A stretch of 17,886 nt of DNA from Dehalococcoidia bacterium (GTDB lineage Bacteria; Chloroflexota; Dehalococcoidia; UBA2979). Where the stretch lies: assembly GCA_023228765.1 (NCBI GenBank), contig JALOAM010000050.1:1-17886 (forward strand), in the 5' to 3' direction. Shown piece after piece: positions 1 to 10,260 of the stretch. The translations under genes were made by a program, and so were the position numbers. Below the pieces are notes generated by a model. The model had not been told where the DNA came from and did no database searches. It was given only the letters and a program-made list of their open reading frames with translations. Position 1 is the stretch's first letter; every line of letters starts with the position of its first letter.

Positions 1-96
1 GAGCAGAAGCGCCGTCGCCGTCGAGGCCGCCGTGGCGGCCGTCGTCGCAGCGGTGGCGAGGGCGGCGGCGGGGCCAGCGCACCGTCCGCGGAGTAG
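1..96 (+). CDS. C-terminal tail of an Arg/Gly-rich protein (partial)
   Basis: Frame 1 is open from the first base to a TAG at 94-96 and encodes 31 residues. They begin EQKRRRRRGRRGGRRR and continue into a Gly/Ser/Ala stretch ending in PSAE. Only the tail is present, so the function cannot be assigned. Basic RGG-like tails like this occur at the ends of RNA-binding proteins such as RNase E/G-type nucleases and DEAD-box helicases, but that is family knowledge and not evidence from this fragment. The next gene starts 67 bases downstream on the same strand, so the two could be co-transcribed. No terminator hairpin is evident between them. Confidence 0.5.
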   Translation, partial: EQKRRRRRGRRGGRRRSGGEGGGGASAPSAE

Positions 97-120
97 CCAG
101 CCCAGGCGTCCCGACCACGA

Positions 121-152
121 GTCGCACTGAACGAACCGGTCGCACTGAACGA
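121..152 (+). repeat. Two direct 14-bp repeats before the sulfurtransferase
   Basis: GTCGCACTGAACGA occurs at 121-134 and again at 139-152, a period of 18 bp, directly upstream of the ribosome binding site of the sulfurtransferase gene. It may be a small local duplication or a tandem protein-binding site. Nothing else supports either reading. Confidence 0.5.
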
Positions 153-162
153 GGAGCAGCAG

Positions 163-999
163 ATGCCAGCCAACCCGGACGCGATCGCGTCGCTCGACTG
201 GGTCCGTCAGCACCTCCACGACCCGTCCGTCGTCTTCGTCCACGCGGGCACGGACCGCGCAGAGTACGAAGCCGCCCACCTGCCCGGCGCGGTCTGGGCG
301 CACGGCTACGACGACCTGACGGTCGAACGTGACGGCGTCCGCGCCCTCGTCCCCTCCAAGGAAGAGATGGAGGCCACCCTCGGGCGTCTCGGCATCGACG
401 AGGCGAAGACGGTGGTGTTCTGCGCATCCGACAAGTCGATGTGGCCGCACCGCGGCTACTGGGTACTGCGCTACTTCCGCTTCCCCGCCGTGAAGATCGC
501 GGACCGCTCCGTCACCGCCCTCGCGCGGGAGGGCATCCCGACCACGACCGAGGAGCCCGACCCGGAGATGGTGCGCTGCCACCTCGGCGAGCCGGACGCC
601 AGCGTCCTCTCGACGTGGGAGGAAGTCCTCGCGACCGCGGAGGGCGACCCGTCCGCGCAGGTGCTCGACTGCCGCACGACCGGCGAGTATCGCGGCGAGC
701 CCGGCGCGCACGCCGCGCCCCGCCTCGGACGGGTGCCGGGCGCGTACCACCTCAACTGGGAGGTCCTCGTCGACGACGACGGCCGCTTCCTGGGCGAGGA
801 CCGGCTCCGCTCGCTGTACGCGGCGGCCGGCATCGACGGCTCGAAGCCGGTGTTCCCGTACTGCGGCGGCGGGATCCGGTCCTCGGCCTCGTGGTTCGCG
901 ATGTACGAGGTCCTCGGCTGGACGAACGCGCGCAACTACGACGGCTCCTGGGCGGAGTGGGCGGTGCGCACGGAGTTACCGATCCAGACCGGCGACTAG
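163..999 (+). CDS. Two-domain rhodanese-family sulfurtransferase
   Basis: 278 residues, the usual length for tandem-rhodanese thiosulfate or 3-mercaptopyruvate sulfurtransferases, which move sulfane sulfur onto thiophilic acceptors through a cysteine persulfide. The N-terminal half (about 5-125) has the AHLPGAVWAH rhodanese signature. The C-terminal half (about 150-275) has LDCRTTGEYRGE, a second GRVPGAYHLNW segment and the active-site loop YCGGGIRSS with catalytic Cys234. The CGGGIRS loop is nearer to actinobacterial CysA-type thiosulfate sulfurtransferases than to the CGSGVTA loop of classical mercaptopyruvate enzymes, so thiosulfate is a reasonable but unproven donor. Cys87 lies at the equivalent loop of the usually inactive N-terminal domain. 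The ATG follows GAGGAG at 151-156 with good spacing. A small zinc-ribbon gene follows on the same strand. Confidence 0.9.
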   Translation: MPANPDAIASLDWVRQHLHDPSVVFVHAGTDRAEYEAAHLPGAVWAHGYDDLTVERDGVRALVPSKEEMEATLGRLGIDEAKTVVFCASDKSMWPHRGYWVLRYFRFPAVKIADRSVTALAREGIPTTTEEPDPEMVRCHLGEPDASVLSTWEEVLATAEGDPSAQVLDCRTTGEYRGEPGAHAAPRLGRVPGAYHLNWEVLVDDDGRFLGEDRLRSLYAAAGIDGSKPVFPYCGGGIRSSASWFAMYEVLGWTNARNYDGSWAEWAVRTELPIQTGD

Positions 1000-1085
1000 C
1001 CTCCTGTCGATGCCCTCGCGAGGTGCTTCGGCCTACGGTGCCCTCATCCCACCCCTCCCTGCTCCGCTGGGAGGACGACAGGAGG
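1000..1085 (+). promoter_or_regulatory. Inverted repeat that can hide the zinc-ribbon gene's Shine-Dalgarno
   Basis: CCTCCTGTCG at 1000-1009, right after the sulfurtransferase stop, is perfectly complementary to CGACAGGAGG at 1076-1085. The latter contains the GGAGG ribosome binding site for the ATG at 1091. Nested inside are CCTCCC (1054-1059) with GGGAGG (1069-1074) and the palindrome CCTCGCGAGG (1014-1023). The folded form would bury the ribosome binding site, so it could couple or restrain translation. It could also act as a terminator for the upstream gene, although no T-run follows. The pairing is visible in the sequence; the regulatory role is inferred. Confidence 0.45.
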
Positions 1086-1090
1086 GCATC

Positions 1091-1267
1091 ATGTACTGGA
1101 ACGCTGACTTGAAGTGCCGCAAGTGCGGGTACCAGCAGGCTGAGAAGCCGATCGACGCCGAGACCGAAGAGGCCGCGAAGATCATGGCCTTCGACTGCTC
1201 CAACTGCGGCACCGCCTCCGCTCTCGAGGTGGTCCCGAGTTCCCTGCGGACGCGCTTCGTCGTCTAG
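1091..1267 (+). CDS. Small zinc-ribbon protein (58 aa)
   Basis: Begins MYWNADLKCRKCGY. Two CxxC knuckles, Cys9/Cys12 and Cys36/Cys39, are separated by 23 residues, the layout of a single zinc ribbon. The protein is too short for a separate catalytic domain. A role in binding nucleic acid or a protein partner, or as a metal or redox knuckle, is possible but not shown. The ATG at 1091 is chosen because GGAGGG at 1081-1086 sits immediately upstream; a longer reading starting at 1010 would translate the hairpin region and lacks such a site. It follows the sulfurtransferase by about 90 bases, so a shared transcript is plausible. I do not recognise a named family. Confidence 0.7.
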   Translation: MYWNADLKCRKCGYQQAEKPIDAETEEAAKIMAFDCSNCGTASALEVVPSSLRTRFVV

Positions 1268-1365
1268 TCTCGTGCGGCTGCGCAGCTCGAGCCCGGGGAC
1301 CGACGCCGACCTAGGCATCGTGCCTCTACGCTGACGCAGAGTCGGCCGCAGAGGAGAGTCCCGCG

Positions 1366-1977
1366 ATGCCTCGGACGATTGGCGTAGTGCTGTTCCCGCA
1401 GTTCGAGCTGCTGGACGTCTTCGGGCCGATGGAGATGTTCGGCGTCCTGCCGGAGCAGTTCTCGATCCGGATGCTCGGTCCGAGCACGGATCCCGTCGCC
1501 AGCACGCAGGGACCGCGTACTGACATCGACCACGCGTACGAGGACGCCCCGCCGCTGGATGTGCTCTTCGTGCCAGGTGGCGCGGGAACGCGCGTACACG
1601 CCGAGGACGAACGGCTGCTGGGGTGGCTCCGACGGCGCGCCGAGCAGGCCGAGATCGTCGCGTCGGTCTGCACAGGGGCGGCGTCCCTCGCGATGGCCGG
1701 CGTGCTGGACGGCTACCGCGCCACCAGCAACAAGCGCGCCTTCCAGTGGGTGACGGAGCAGGGGCCAAACGTGGAGTGGGTGAAGGAGGCGCGCTGGGTG
1801 CAGGACCGTAACCGCTGGACCTCCAGCGGCGTCGCGGCCGGCATCGACATGGCGCTCGCCCTCATCGCGTCCCTCCACGGCGAGGAAGTCGCCCAGACCA
1901 TCGCCGACCGCACCGAGTACGACTGGCACCGGGACGCCGCGTGGGATCCGTTCGCGGCCAAGAACGGCCTCGTCTAG
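1366..1977 (+). CDS. DJ-1/PfpI family protein, isocyanide-hydratase (InhA)-like
   Basis: 203 residues with the DJ-1/PfpI (class I glutamine amidotransferase-like) fold. The N-terminal strand IGVVLFPQFELLDVFGPMEMF is followed by DVLFVPGGAGTR near 65-76, and the nucleophile elbow is SVCTGAASLA with Cys102 and Thr103. Asp17 is also present. In characterised Pseudomonas InhA, Asp17, Cys101 and Thr102 are the key residues for adding water to isocyanides to give N-substituted formamides, so the match of Asp17, Cys102 and Thr103 is suggestive. The strand after the elbow (GYRATSNKRAFQW) also fits that subgroup. Many relatives are uncharacterised, and some are N-terminal domains of AraC-type regulators; here no HTH domain follows. 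Start ATG with GAGGAG at 1351-1356. Confidence 0.8.
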   Translation: MPRTIGVVLFPQFELLDVFGPMEMFGVLPEQFSIRMLGPSTDPVASTQGPRTDIDHAYEDAPPLDVLFVPGGAGTRVHAEDERLLGWLRRRAEQAEIVASVCTGAASLAMAGVLDGYRATSNKRAFQWVTEQGPNVEWVKEARWVQDRNRWTSSGVAAGIDMALALIASLHGEEVAQTIADRTEYDWHRDAAWDPFAAKNGLV

Positions 1978-1998
1978 CACTCCAGACGGCGCTTCGCG

Positions 1999-2028
1999 TT
2001 GCCGCTGCTGACCAGCGTTCCGTACACT
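1999..2028 (+). promoter_or_regulatory. Probable sigma-70 promoter for the ileS T-box transcript
   Basis: TTGCCG at 1999-2004 and TACACT at 2023-2028 are separated by 18 bp, placing the transcription start near 2035, just before the first conserved T-box segment. Each hexamer matches 4 of 6 consensus bases. Position relative to the riboswitch is the strongest support. Confidence 0.5.
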
Positions 2029-2040
2029 TGAGGTTGTCCG

Positions 2041-2401
2041 ACCAGCGTCGAACACGAAGCGACGACGGAGACGAGTAGCCCCGCGGATCGAGGTTCGCCT
2101 CGGACCGTGGAGCGAGCCCGGGACGGTGGAAGCCGGGCACGTGCTGACCGACCGATCGAGGCCGGACAGTCGCGGGGCGAAGATCCCTCCTGAGCTGCCG
2201 CCCGAACCCTCGCATCTTCGCCTCCGGTCACGGTGGGCGGAGCGACCGAGGCAGTAGACGCGGCCGGAGCGCCCACCGTTACCAGGGGCAGCGCCATCGG
2301 AGCGATCCCGTGGCGCGGTGAGTGGCGAGCACGTACCTCGATCGGTTCGAGGGCGCTCGCAACGCGGGTGGTACCGCGGGTCCGTTGATGGCCCGTCCCG
2401 C
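2041..2401 (+). promoter_or_regulatory. T-box riboswitch (tRNA-Ile sensing leader of ileS)
   Basis: T-box leaders read the charging state of a tRNA. The conserved T-box AACGCGGGTGGTACCGCGG is at 2361-2379; its TGGT (2369-2372) can pair with the tRNA 3' end, and the final T suits the A discriminator of tRNA-Ile. Stem I is full length. GGAG (2067-2070) pairs with CTCC (2187-2190), and GCCCCGCG (2078-2085) pairs with CGCGGGGC (2171-2178). These enclose a specifier loop with AGTA (2074-2077) opposite GAAGATCC (2179-2186), presenting ATC, an isoleucine codon, at 2183-2185. The apical part 2116-2138 has the conserved GGACGGTGGAAGCC form closed by GCCCGG/CCGGGC. Stem II is a perfect 9-bp helix (2231-2239 with 2270-2278), and stem III pairs 2291-2296 with 2311-2316. 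A competing helix, CGGGTC (2377-2382) with GGCCCG (2390-2395), uses the 3' side of the T-box. No T-run follows it, so whether control is by termination or translation is open. Confidence 0.93.
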
Positions 2402-2413
2402 ACCGATCAGGTG

Positions 2414-2442
2414 TGTGGCGGGCGTTGTTGTTGCCCGCCGCA
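2414..2442 (+). promoter_or_regulatory. Hairpin between the T-box and the ileS ribosome binding site
   Basis: GGCGGGC (2417-2423) pairs perfectly with GCCCGCC (2433-2439) around a GTTGTTGTT loop. Three more pairs, one of them a wobble, extend it to 2414 and 2442. It ends 11 bases before the likely Shine-Dalgarno AGGTGG (2454-2459). There is no T-run, so it is not a classical terminator. It could be part of the expression platform of the T-box or shape access to the start site. The role is inferred. Confidence 0.5.
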
Positions 2443-2468
2443 ATAGGTGCAGCAGGTGGAGCAACCCC

Positions 2469-5798
<3,330 letters not shown>

Positions 5799-5805
5799 GT
5801 GCGTC

Positions 5806-5955
5806 GGGTGGAGCGGGAAGGCCCTCACCCCAACCCTCTCCCGGAACCGGGAGAGGGGGTCAGAGTCAGAGAGATCGGAGTCGGAGGCGACCCTTTCCGG
5901 TTCCCTCTCCCGGTTTCGGGAGAGGGCTAGGGTGAGGGCCTTCCCGCTCCACCCT
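5806..5955. repeat. Long inverted repeat built from two head-to-head REP-like units
   Basis: Two copies of the dispersed palindromic element face each other: one at 5821-5857 (reverse orientation) and one at 5903-5940 (forward). The complementarity runs outward through matching flanks, GGGTGGAGCGGGAAG starting at 5806 and CTTCCCGCTCCACCC ending at 5955, with about 45 bases of unrelated sequence between the units. A transcript from either side would form a long hairpin. It lies between two convergent genes, so it probably works as a bidirectional transcript end. It also encodes the last residues and stop codon of the leftward gene. Perfectly extended flanks suggest duplication and inversion of one unit with its neighbouring DNA. 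Confidence 0.8.
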
Positions 5956-6913
5956 CCGAGGCCTCGCCTTCGTCGTCACCCTCTCCCGGCACGGGACGCG
6001 AAACGCGCGGCTGGTCCTCCTCGGCAACGAGCACGAGCCCCCGGACGAAGTTGAACACGGAGCGCTTCAGGTCCGGCTCCGGGCCGAGGTGGGCGTGGCC
6101 GTGCCTCGACTCGCCGTGGAGGACGTGCGGCCACTCCGCCGAGATCTCACCACCGAAGATGAGGATGTTCGCGGTCAGGTAGATCCAGAACAGCAGCACG
6201 ATCACCGACCCCAGCGAGCCGTACACGGAGTAGTCCCCCAGGCTCTGGAGATAGAACGCGAAGCCGGCCTTCAGCCCCTCGAACGCGAGTGCGGCAAAGA
6301 GCGCGCCGGGGAGGATGAAGCGGAACGGCAGCGAGCGGTTCGGGGCGAGGCGGTAGAGCAGGGCGAAGGTGATGAACGAGAGGACGAGGGGGATCAGCAA
6401 CGCTCCCACGTCCCACGTCCAGGAGAAGCGCCCATCGAGGATCCCCCAGCGGTCATCCAGTTCCTGCTCGAAGAAGCGCCACACACCGGTGAGCACCACG
6501 CCTCCGAAGAACGGCACGGCGATCACCGGGAGGATGACGAAGTCGATCAGCTTCGCCCGCAGCAGCGGACGGCGTCGTTGGACCTCGAAGACCTGGTTGA
6601 GCGCCTGGCGGATGGCGGCGGAGAGCGCGCCGGAGGTCCAGAACGCGCCGATCAGGGAGAGGACGGTGACGGTGGGGCCGAGGTCCGCGACATCGCGGAG
6701 GGAGTCCGCGACGGTGGAGCCCTCCACCGGCAGGTAGTCGATGATCGCGGTGAGGACGCGGTTCTGGATCTCCTCGTTGCGGAGCACGATGCCGAACACG
6801 GAGACCGCAAGGAGGGTGGCCGGAAAGAGCGAGAAGAGCGTGAAGTAGGAGATGGAGGCGGCGAGCTGCGTGCCGCGGTCCTCGGCGAAGTTGGACGCCG
6901 CGCGGCCCAGCAC
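5927..6913 (-). CDS. YihY/BrkB family (UPF0761) inner-membrane protein
   Basis: 328 residues. The family signature DRGTQLAASISYFTLFSLFP lies near the N terminus. Several hydrophobic helices follow, including LLAVSVFGIVL, FVILPVIAVPFFGGVVL, ALLIPLVLSFITFALLYRL, the FILPGALFAALAFEGLKAGFAFYL region and VIVLLFWIYLTANILIFGGEISAEW, the typical last helix. Some annotations call the family ribonuclease BN, a name based on an error; its true function is not established. The C-terminal tail is His-, Glu- and Gly-rich, and its last few residues and TAG stop come from the REP-like repeat. The GTG at 6913 has a poor ribosome binding site. The frame upstream (TVTWKFPFHV) stays open and looks protein-like, so the start may lie further upstream at a non-standard codon. 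It is divergent from proB, and no clear promoter is visible in the 203-base gap. Confidence 0.88.
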   Translation of the reverse strand: MLGRAASNFAEDRGTQLAASISYFTLFSLFPATLLAVSVFGIVLRNEEIQNRVLTAIIDYLPVEGSTVADSLRDVADLGPTVTVLSLIGAFWTSGALSAAIRQALNQVFEVQRRRPLLRAKLIDFVILPVIAVPFFGGVVLTGVWRFFEQELDDRWGILDGRFSWTWDVGALLIPLVLSFITFALLYRLAPNRSLPFRFILPGALFAALAFEGLKAGFAFYLQSLGDYSVYGSLGSVIVLLFWIYLTANILIFGGEISAEWPHVLHGESRHGHAHLGPEPDLKRSVFNFVRGLVLVAEEDQPRVSRPVPGEGDDEGEASEGGAGRPSP

Positions 6914-7116
6914 GTGGAACGGGAACTTCCAGGTGACGGTGCGTCTGGGCGCTGGCCGGCGCCGGACCGGTCTCGACTCCTGCAGCGCCGACCTCCTCGA
7001 CCCGCCCGAGGGCGGACGCTGCGCGATCGAGCCGCCTCGACCGCAGTCACCGACTGCCCCATGCTATCGCACAGCACCGTTGCGACTCGCGACGGCTGCC
7101 CTGCTCGAGGATCCTG

Positions 7117-8274
7117 ATGACCGGCGAACGCCTGACCCCCCAGCAGATCCAGTACCGACGTGTCGTGGTGAAGCTCGGCTCGAACGTGCTCACGGGCGGC
7201 TCGTCGGCCCTCGACACGCCGACGATGGCGCACGTTGCGGAGCAGGTCGCGGGTCTCGAGGCACGCGGCGTCGAGGTGATCGTCGTGACCTCCGGCGCGA
7301 TCGCGGCGGGACGCCACCGCCTCGCGATGCACCGCGAGACGCACTCGATCCCCACGCGCGACGTGGAGAGCCGGCAGTCACTCGCCGCGATCGGCCAGTC
7401 GCGGCTGATGGCGTTCTGGGACGGGCTGTTCGAGCAGCACAACGTCCCGATCGCGCAGGCGCTCCTCACGCGCCGCGACCTCGCCGACCGCCTCGGCTAC
7501 CTCAACGCGCGGAACACGTTGCTGAACCTGCTCAGCCTCGGCGTCGTCCCGATCGTGAACGAGAACGACGTGGTCTCCGTGGAGGAGATCAGCGACTCGA
7601 AGATCGGCGACAACGACAACCTGTCCGCGCAGGTCGCGAACCTCGTCGACGCCGACCTGCTGCTGATCCTCACGGACATCGGCGGCCTCTACACCGCCGA
7701 CCCCGCGCGGGACCCGGACGCCACCCTGATCCACGAGGTCGAGCGCATCGACGACGCCATCCTCGCCGCCGCCTCAGGTGCCTCCGGGGCGAGGGGCACC
7801 GGCGGCATGGCGACAAAGGTGCAGGCCGCCCGCATCGCGACGGCGCACGGCGCGCACGTCCTCCTCGTGGACGGCCGCGCGAGGGACATCGTGCGGCGCG
7901 CCGTCTCGGGCGAGGCGACGGGCACGCACTTCCACCCCACGGGCGACCGCACCGAGAGCCGCCGCCGCTACCTGCTCTCTGGCCTCCAGGCAAAGGGCCG
8001 CGTAGTCGTCGATGCCGGCGCGGCGAGGGCCATCCTCGCCGGAGGGAAGTCCCTCCTGCCCGCCGGGGTCACCGCCTGCGAGGGCACGTTCGCGCGCGGC
8101 GACGTGATCCGCGTCCACACCAGCGACGGCGTCCACCTCGCGTCCGGCATGTCCAACTACGACGCCGACGAGGTGCGACGCATCCTGGGCCTGCACTCCG
8201 ACCAGATCGCCCAGACCCTCGGCTACGAGTACGGCGAGGAAGTCATCCACCGGAACAACCTCGTCCTGGTGTAG
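7117..8274 (+). CDS. proB: Glutamate 5-kinase with C-terminal PUA domain
   Basis: 385 residues. It catalyses the first step of proline synthesis, ATP-dependent phosphorylation of glutamate to glutamyl 5-phosphate in the cytoplasm. The amino-acid-kinase domain (about 12-265) begins VVVKLGSNVLTGG with Lys19. It continues with VIVVTSGAIAAG, RQSLAAIGQSRLM, PIVNENDVVS, KIGDNDNLSAQVA, the nucleotide-binding LILTDIGGLYTADP and GTGGMATKVQAARIA. A PUA domain occupies roughly 280-375 (PAGVTACEGTFARGDVIRV). The usual partners proA and proC are not adjacent. The ATG follows GAGG at 7107-7110. The gene ends only 19 bases from the stop of the convergent aldolase gene, with no terminator between them. ProB is normally feedback-inhibited by proline; nothing here shows transcriptional control. 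Confidence 0.96.
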   Translation: MTGERLTPQQIQYRRVVVKLGSNVLTGGSSALDTPTMAHVAEQVAGLEARGVEVIVVTSGAIAAGRHRLAMHRETHSIPTRDVESRQSLAAIGQSRLMAFWDGLFEQHNVPIAQALLTRRDLADRLGYLNARNTLLNLLSLGVVPIVNENDVVSVEEISDSKIGDNDNLSAQVANLVDADLLLILTDIGGLYTADPARDPDATLIHEVERIDDAILAAASGASGARGTGGMATKVQAARIATAHGAHVLLVDGRARDIVRRAVSGEATGTHFHPTGDRTESRRRYLLSGLQAKGRVVVDAGAARAILAGGKSLLPAGVTACEGTFARGDVIRVHTSDGVHLASGMSNYDADEVRRILGLHSDQIAQTLGYEYGEEVIHRNNLVLV

Positions 8275-8293
8275 ACGGCTCGGCCCTCGACGC

Positions 8294-9085
8294 CTACGAG
8301 TCGAAGGGTGGGAAGCCGTCCTGCTCGTACCGCAGCCGGCGCAGCATCGCCGGCCACTCGAGGATGCCGTACGGGCGCCTCGTCCCCGGCTGGTACTGCA
8401 GCGCGGTGTACGCGACGACCTCGTCGTCCGGCACCGTGACCTCCGCGGTCAGCGCGTCGATCTGCGCCTTGCAGGAGTTCTCCAGCTGGTACATGAGGTT
8501 GAACGCCTCCGGCACGGACGGCCCGCAGGTCAGCAGCCCGTGGTTCTTCAGGATCAGCGCGTTGTGCTCGCCGAGGTCCGCGACGAGCCGCTCTTGCTCC
8601 TCGAGGTTGATCGCGGGCCCCTCGTAGTCGTGGTAGCCGATGTGCCCGTGGAAGCGCATGGAGGTCTGCGTCAGCGGCAGCAACCCCTGCTTCTGCGCAG
8701 AGACGGCCATCCCGGCGCGCGTGTGCGTGTGGATGATCGCCCCCACGTCCGGCCTCGCCGCGTGGATCGCGCCGTGGATGACATAGCCGGAGCGGTTGTA
8801 GGTGTAGTCCGTCTCCGGCTTCCAGATGATCTCGCCGTCCTCGTCGATCTTCACCAGCGAGGAGGCCGTGATCTCCTTGTAGAGCAGCCCGTAGAGGTTC
8901 ACGAGGAAGTGGTTGGTGCCGGGGACCTTCGCGCTGATGTGGTTGTAGATCAGGTCGGTCATCCCGTAGCGGTCCATGAGCCGGTAGCAGGCCGCCAGCT
9001 CGACGCGCGCCGCCCACTCCTCCGGACTCACCTGGTCCTTGATGCTCGGAAAGTCGGCGGTGTAGTTCGGCGTCTCGGTCGCCAT
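8294..9085 (-). CDS. Class II aldolase/adducin family protein
   Basis: 263 residues matching the class II aldolase/adducin head fold, a zinc-dependent family that includes fuculose-phosphate aldolase and ribulose-phosphate epimerase. Metal-site histidines are visible as His119 and His121 in IIHTHTRAG, with a third at His182 in LKNHGLLTCG. Characteristic segments are DLIYNHISAKVPG and HFLVNLYGLLYKEI. The loop usually written TPSG is replaced by TASS near 73-76, which puts the protein in the broad adducin-like branch. Substrate unknown; a sugar or hydroxy-acid aldolase or epimerase role is possible. The start at 9085 is supported by an AGGGGG ribosome binding site. A longer reading to 9289 would translate a REP-like repeat and is rejected. 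An SDR gene lies upstream on the same strand, about 240 bases away. Confidence 0.88.
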   Translation of the reverse strand: MATETPNYTADFPSIKDQVSPEEWAARVELAACYRLMDRYGMTDLIYNHISAKVPGTNHFLVNLYGLLYKEITASSLVKIDEDGEIIWKPETDYTYNRSGYVIHGAIHAARPDVGAIIHTHTRAGMAVSAQKQGLLPLTQTSMRFHGHIGYHDYEGPAINLEEQERLVADLGEHNALILKNHGLLTCGPSVPEAFNLMYQLENSCKAQIDALTAEVTVPDDEVVAYTALQYQPGTRRPYGILEWPAMLRRLRYEQDGFPPFDS

Positions 9086-9208
9086 CGGATCCCCCTCGCT
9101 GCGCCCCTCCAGCGTCCCGGGCGCGTCGAGCGCCATGCTAGCGGCTCGGGACAACGAAGCTACGCGAGGGCGGGCAGCACCGTTCGAGGTCAGCCCCCTC
9201 CGACTCCG

Positions 9209-9248
9209 GCCCCCTCGCCCGCGAAGCGGGAGAGGGTTGGGGTGAGGG
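9209..9248 (+). repeat. REP-like palindromic element, forward copy
   Basis: A CCCCTCGCCCGCGAAGCGGG core is followed by AGAGGGTTGGGGTGAGGG. The core differs from the other copies (GCGAAGC at the tip instead of GGTTCC), but the stem is conserved by compensating changes. It lies in the 243-base gap between the SDR stop and the aldolase start; the rest of that gap shows no other clear element. Confidence 0.8.
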
Positions 9249-9328
9249 TCCCCCTCCGCCTCCACGTTGATGCTGCAACAGCGACGCACTCCGTCGATGC
9301 GCTGGGTGCCACGCCCTCGTCGTGCGCC

Positions 9329-10132
9329 CTAGTAATGGATCGCCCGAGGTGCGCCACCGCCCGCAGCGATCGTGTCGCCGGTGATGGCGATCGAGCGCGG
9401 GGAGGCGAGCATCGTCACGACATAGGCGATGTCCTCCGCGTCGATGAGGCGGCGGATCGTGTTGTTCTCCGCCATGCGGCGCTCAACGTCCTCGGGCGTG
9501 GCGCCCGTGGCCTCCGCGCGGCGGGCGACGACGCCGGCGGTCGCCTCCGTCCGGGTGAGGCCGGGGTGGACGACGGTGACGTTGACCCCGTGCGGCCCGA
9601 GCTCATCCGCGAGGTTCTTCGTCATCGCGGCGACGGCCACATTCCGCATCGAGCCGATCGTGGAGCCGGACTGCCGGGCCGCAAGGCCGGAGACGTTGAT
9701 GATCCGCCCCCAGCCCGCGGCCTTCATGTGCGGCGCAACCGCCTGCGCGCAGCGCAGGTAGCCCATCACCTTCACATTCATGTCCGGCCAGAAGTGCGTC
9801 TCGGCGTCGATCTCATCGAGCGAGGGGACGCCGCCCTGCCCGCCGGGTTGCGCCGCGCAGTTCACAAGGATGTCCACCCCACCCAGCTCGGCGACGGCGC
9901 GCTCCACCATCGCGCGGACCGAGGCATCCTCCCCCGTGTCGGCGGGCACCGCAACGACGCGCTGACCGGTCGCCTCCACGATCTCGGCCGCGGCAGCCTC
10001 GAGCGGCTCCGGGTTCCGTGCGACGAGCGCGACGTCCACACCCTCCTCGGCGAGGGCGCGCGCGATCGCCTTGCCGATCCCGCGGCTACCGCCCGTCACG
10101 ATCGCGCGCTTGCCGGCCAGCTGCAGATCCAT
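9329..10132 (-). CDS. SDR family protein with altered catalytic residues
   Basis: 267 residues with a Rossmann fold of the short-chain dehydrogenase/reductase family. The cofactor loop is VTGGSRGIGKAIA (residues 12-24), Asn91 lies in VNCAAQ, Asn119 is in MNVKVMG, and Ser148 is in INVSGLAARQSG. Aligning the following helix (SMRNVAVAAMTKNLADELG) to the standard YxxxK helix places Gly160 at the catalytic tyrosine and Asn164 at the lysine, so the classic proton-transfer pair is missing. The HPG segment after strand six (VVHPGLTRTE) is normal. It may bind NAD(P) without ordinary dehydrogenase activity or use another mechanism; the substrate is unknown. The start at 10132 follows a GGGAGG ribosome binding site. 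It lies between the MerR-type regulator and the aldolase-like gene on the same strand, which could link their roles. Confidence 0.9.
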   Translation of the reverse strand: MDLQLAGKRAIVTGGSRGIGKAIARALAEEGVDVALVARNPEPLEAAAAEIVEATGQRVVAVPADTGEDASVRAMVERAVAELGGVDILVNCAAQPGGQGGVPSLDEIDAETHFWPDMNVKVMGYLRCAQAVAPHMKAAGWGRIINVSGLAARQSGSTIGSMRNVAVAAMTKNLADELGPHGVNVTVVHPGLTRTEATAGVVARRAEATGATPEDVERRMAENNTIRRLIDAEDIAYVVTMLASPRSIAITGDTIAAGGGAPRAIHY

Positions 10133-10260
10133 CGGATCCTCCCTCGTCACCCCTCGCACCTCAGTCGAGCGGCAGCGTAGAGGCTCCAGCGCTCGGGCGA
10201 CCTCCCGTTCGAGATCGCCCCCGCGCCCCGCCTCCAACTCCCGCCTCCAACCCCGATTCC

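Noticed and set aside
2322..2468. Longer N terminus for ileS
   Set aside because: This stretch is the 3' part of the T-box RNA; the synthetase N terminus and ribosome binding site fit the ATG at 2469.
6089..7117. 342-residue plus-strand frame opposite the YihY-like gene
   Set aside because: Charged shadow frame; the leftward strand encodes a clear membrane protein with the family signature.
9086..9289. Longer N terminus for the aldolase-like protein
   Set aside because: It would translate a REP-like repeat (PHPNPLP-type peptide); the start at 9085 has a clear ribosome binding site.
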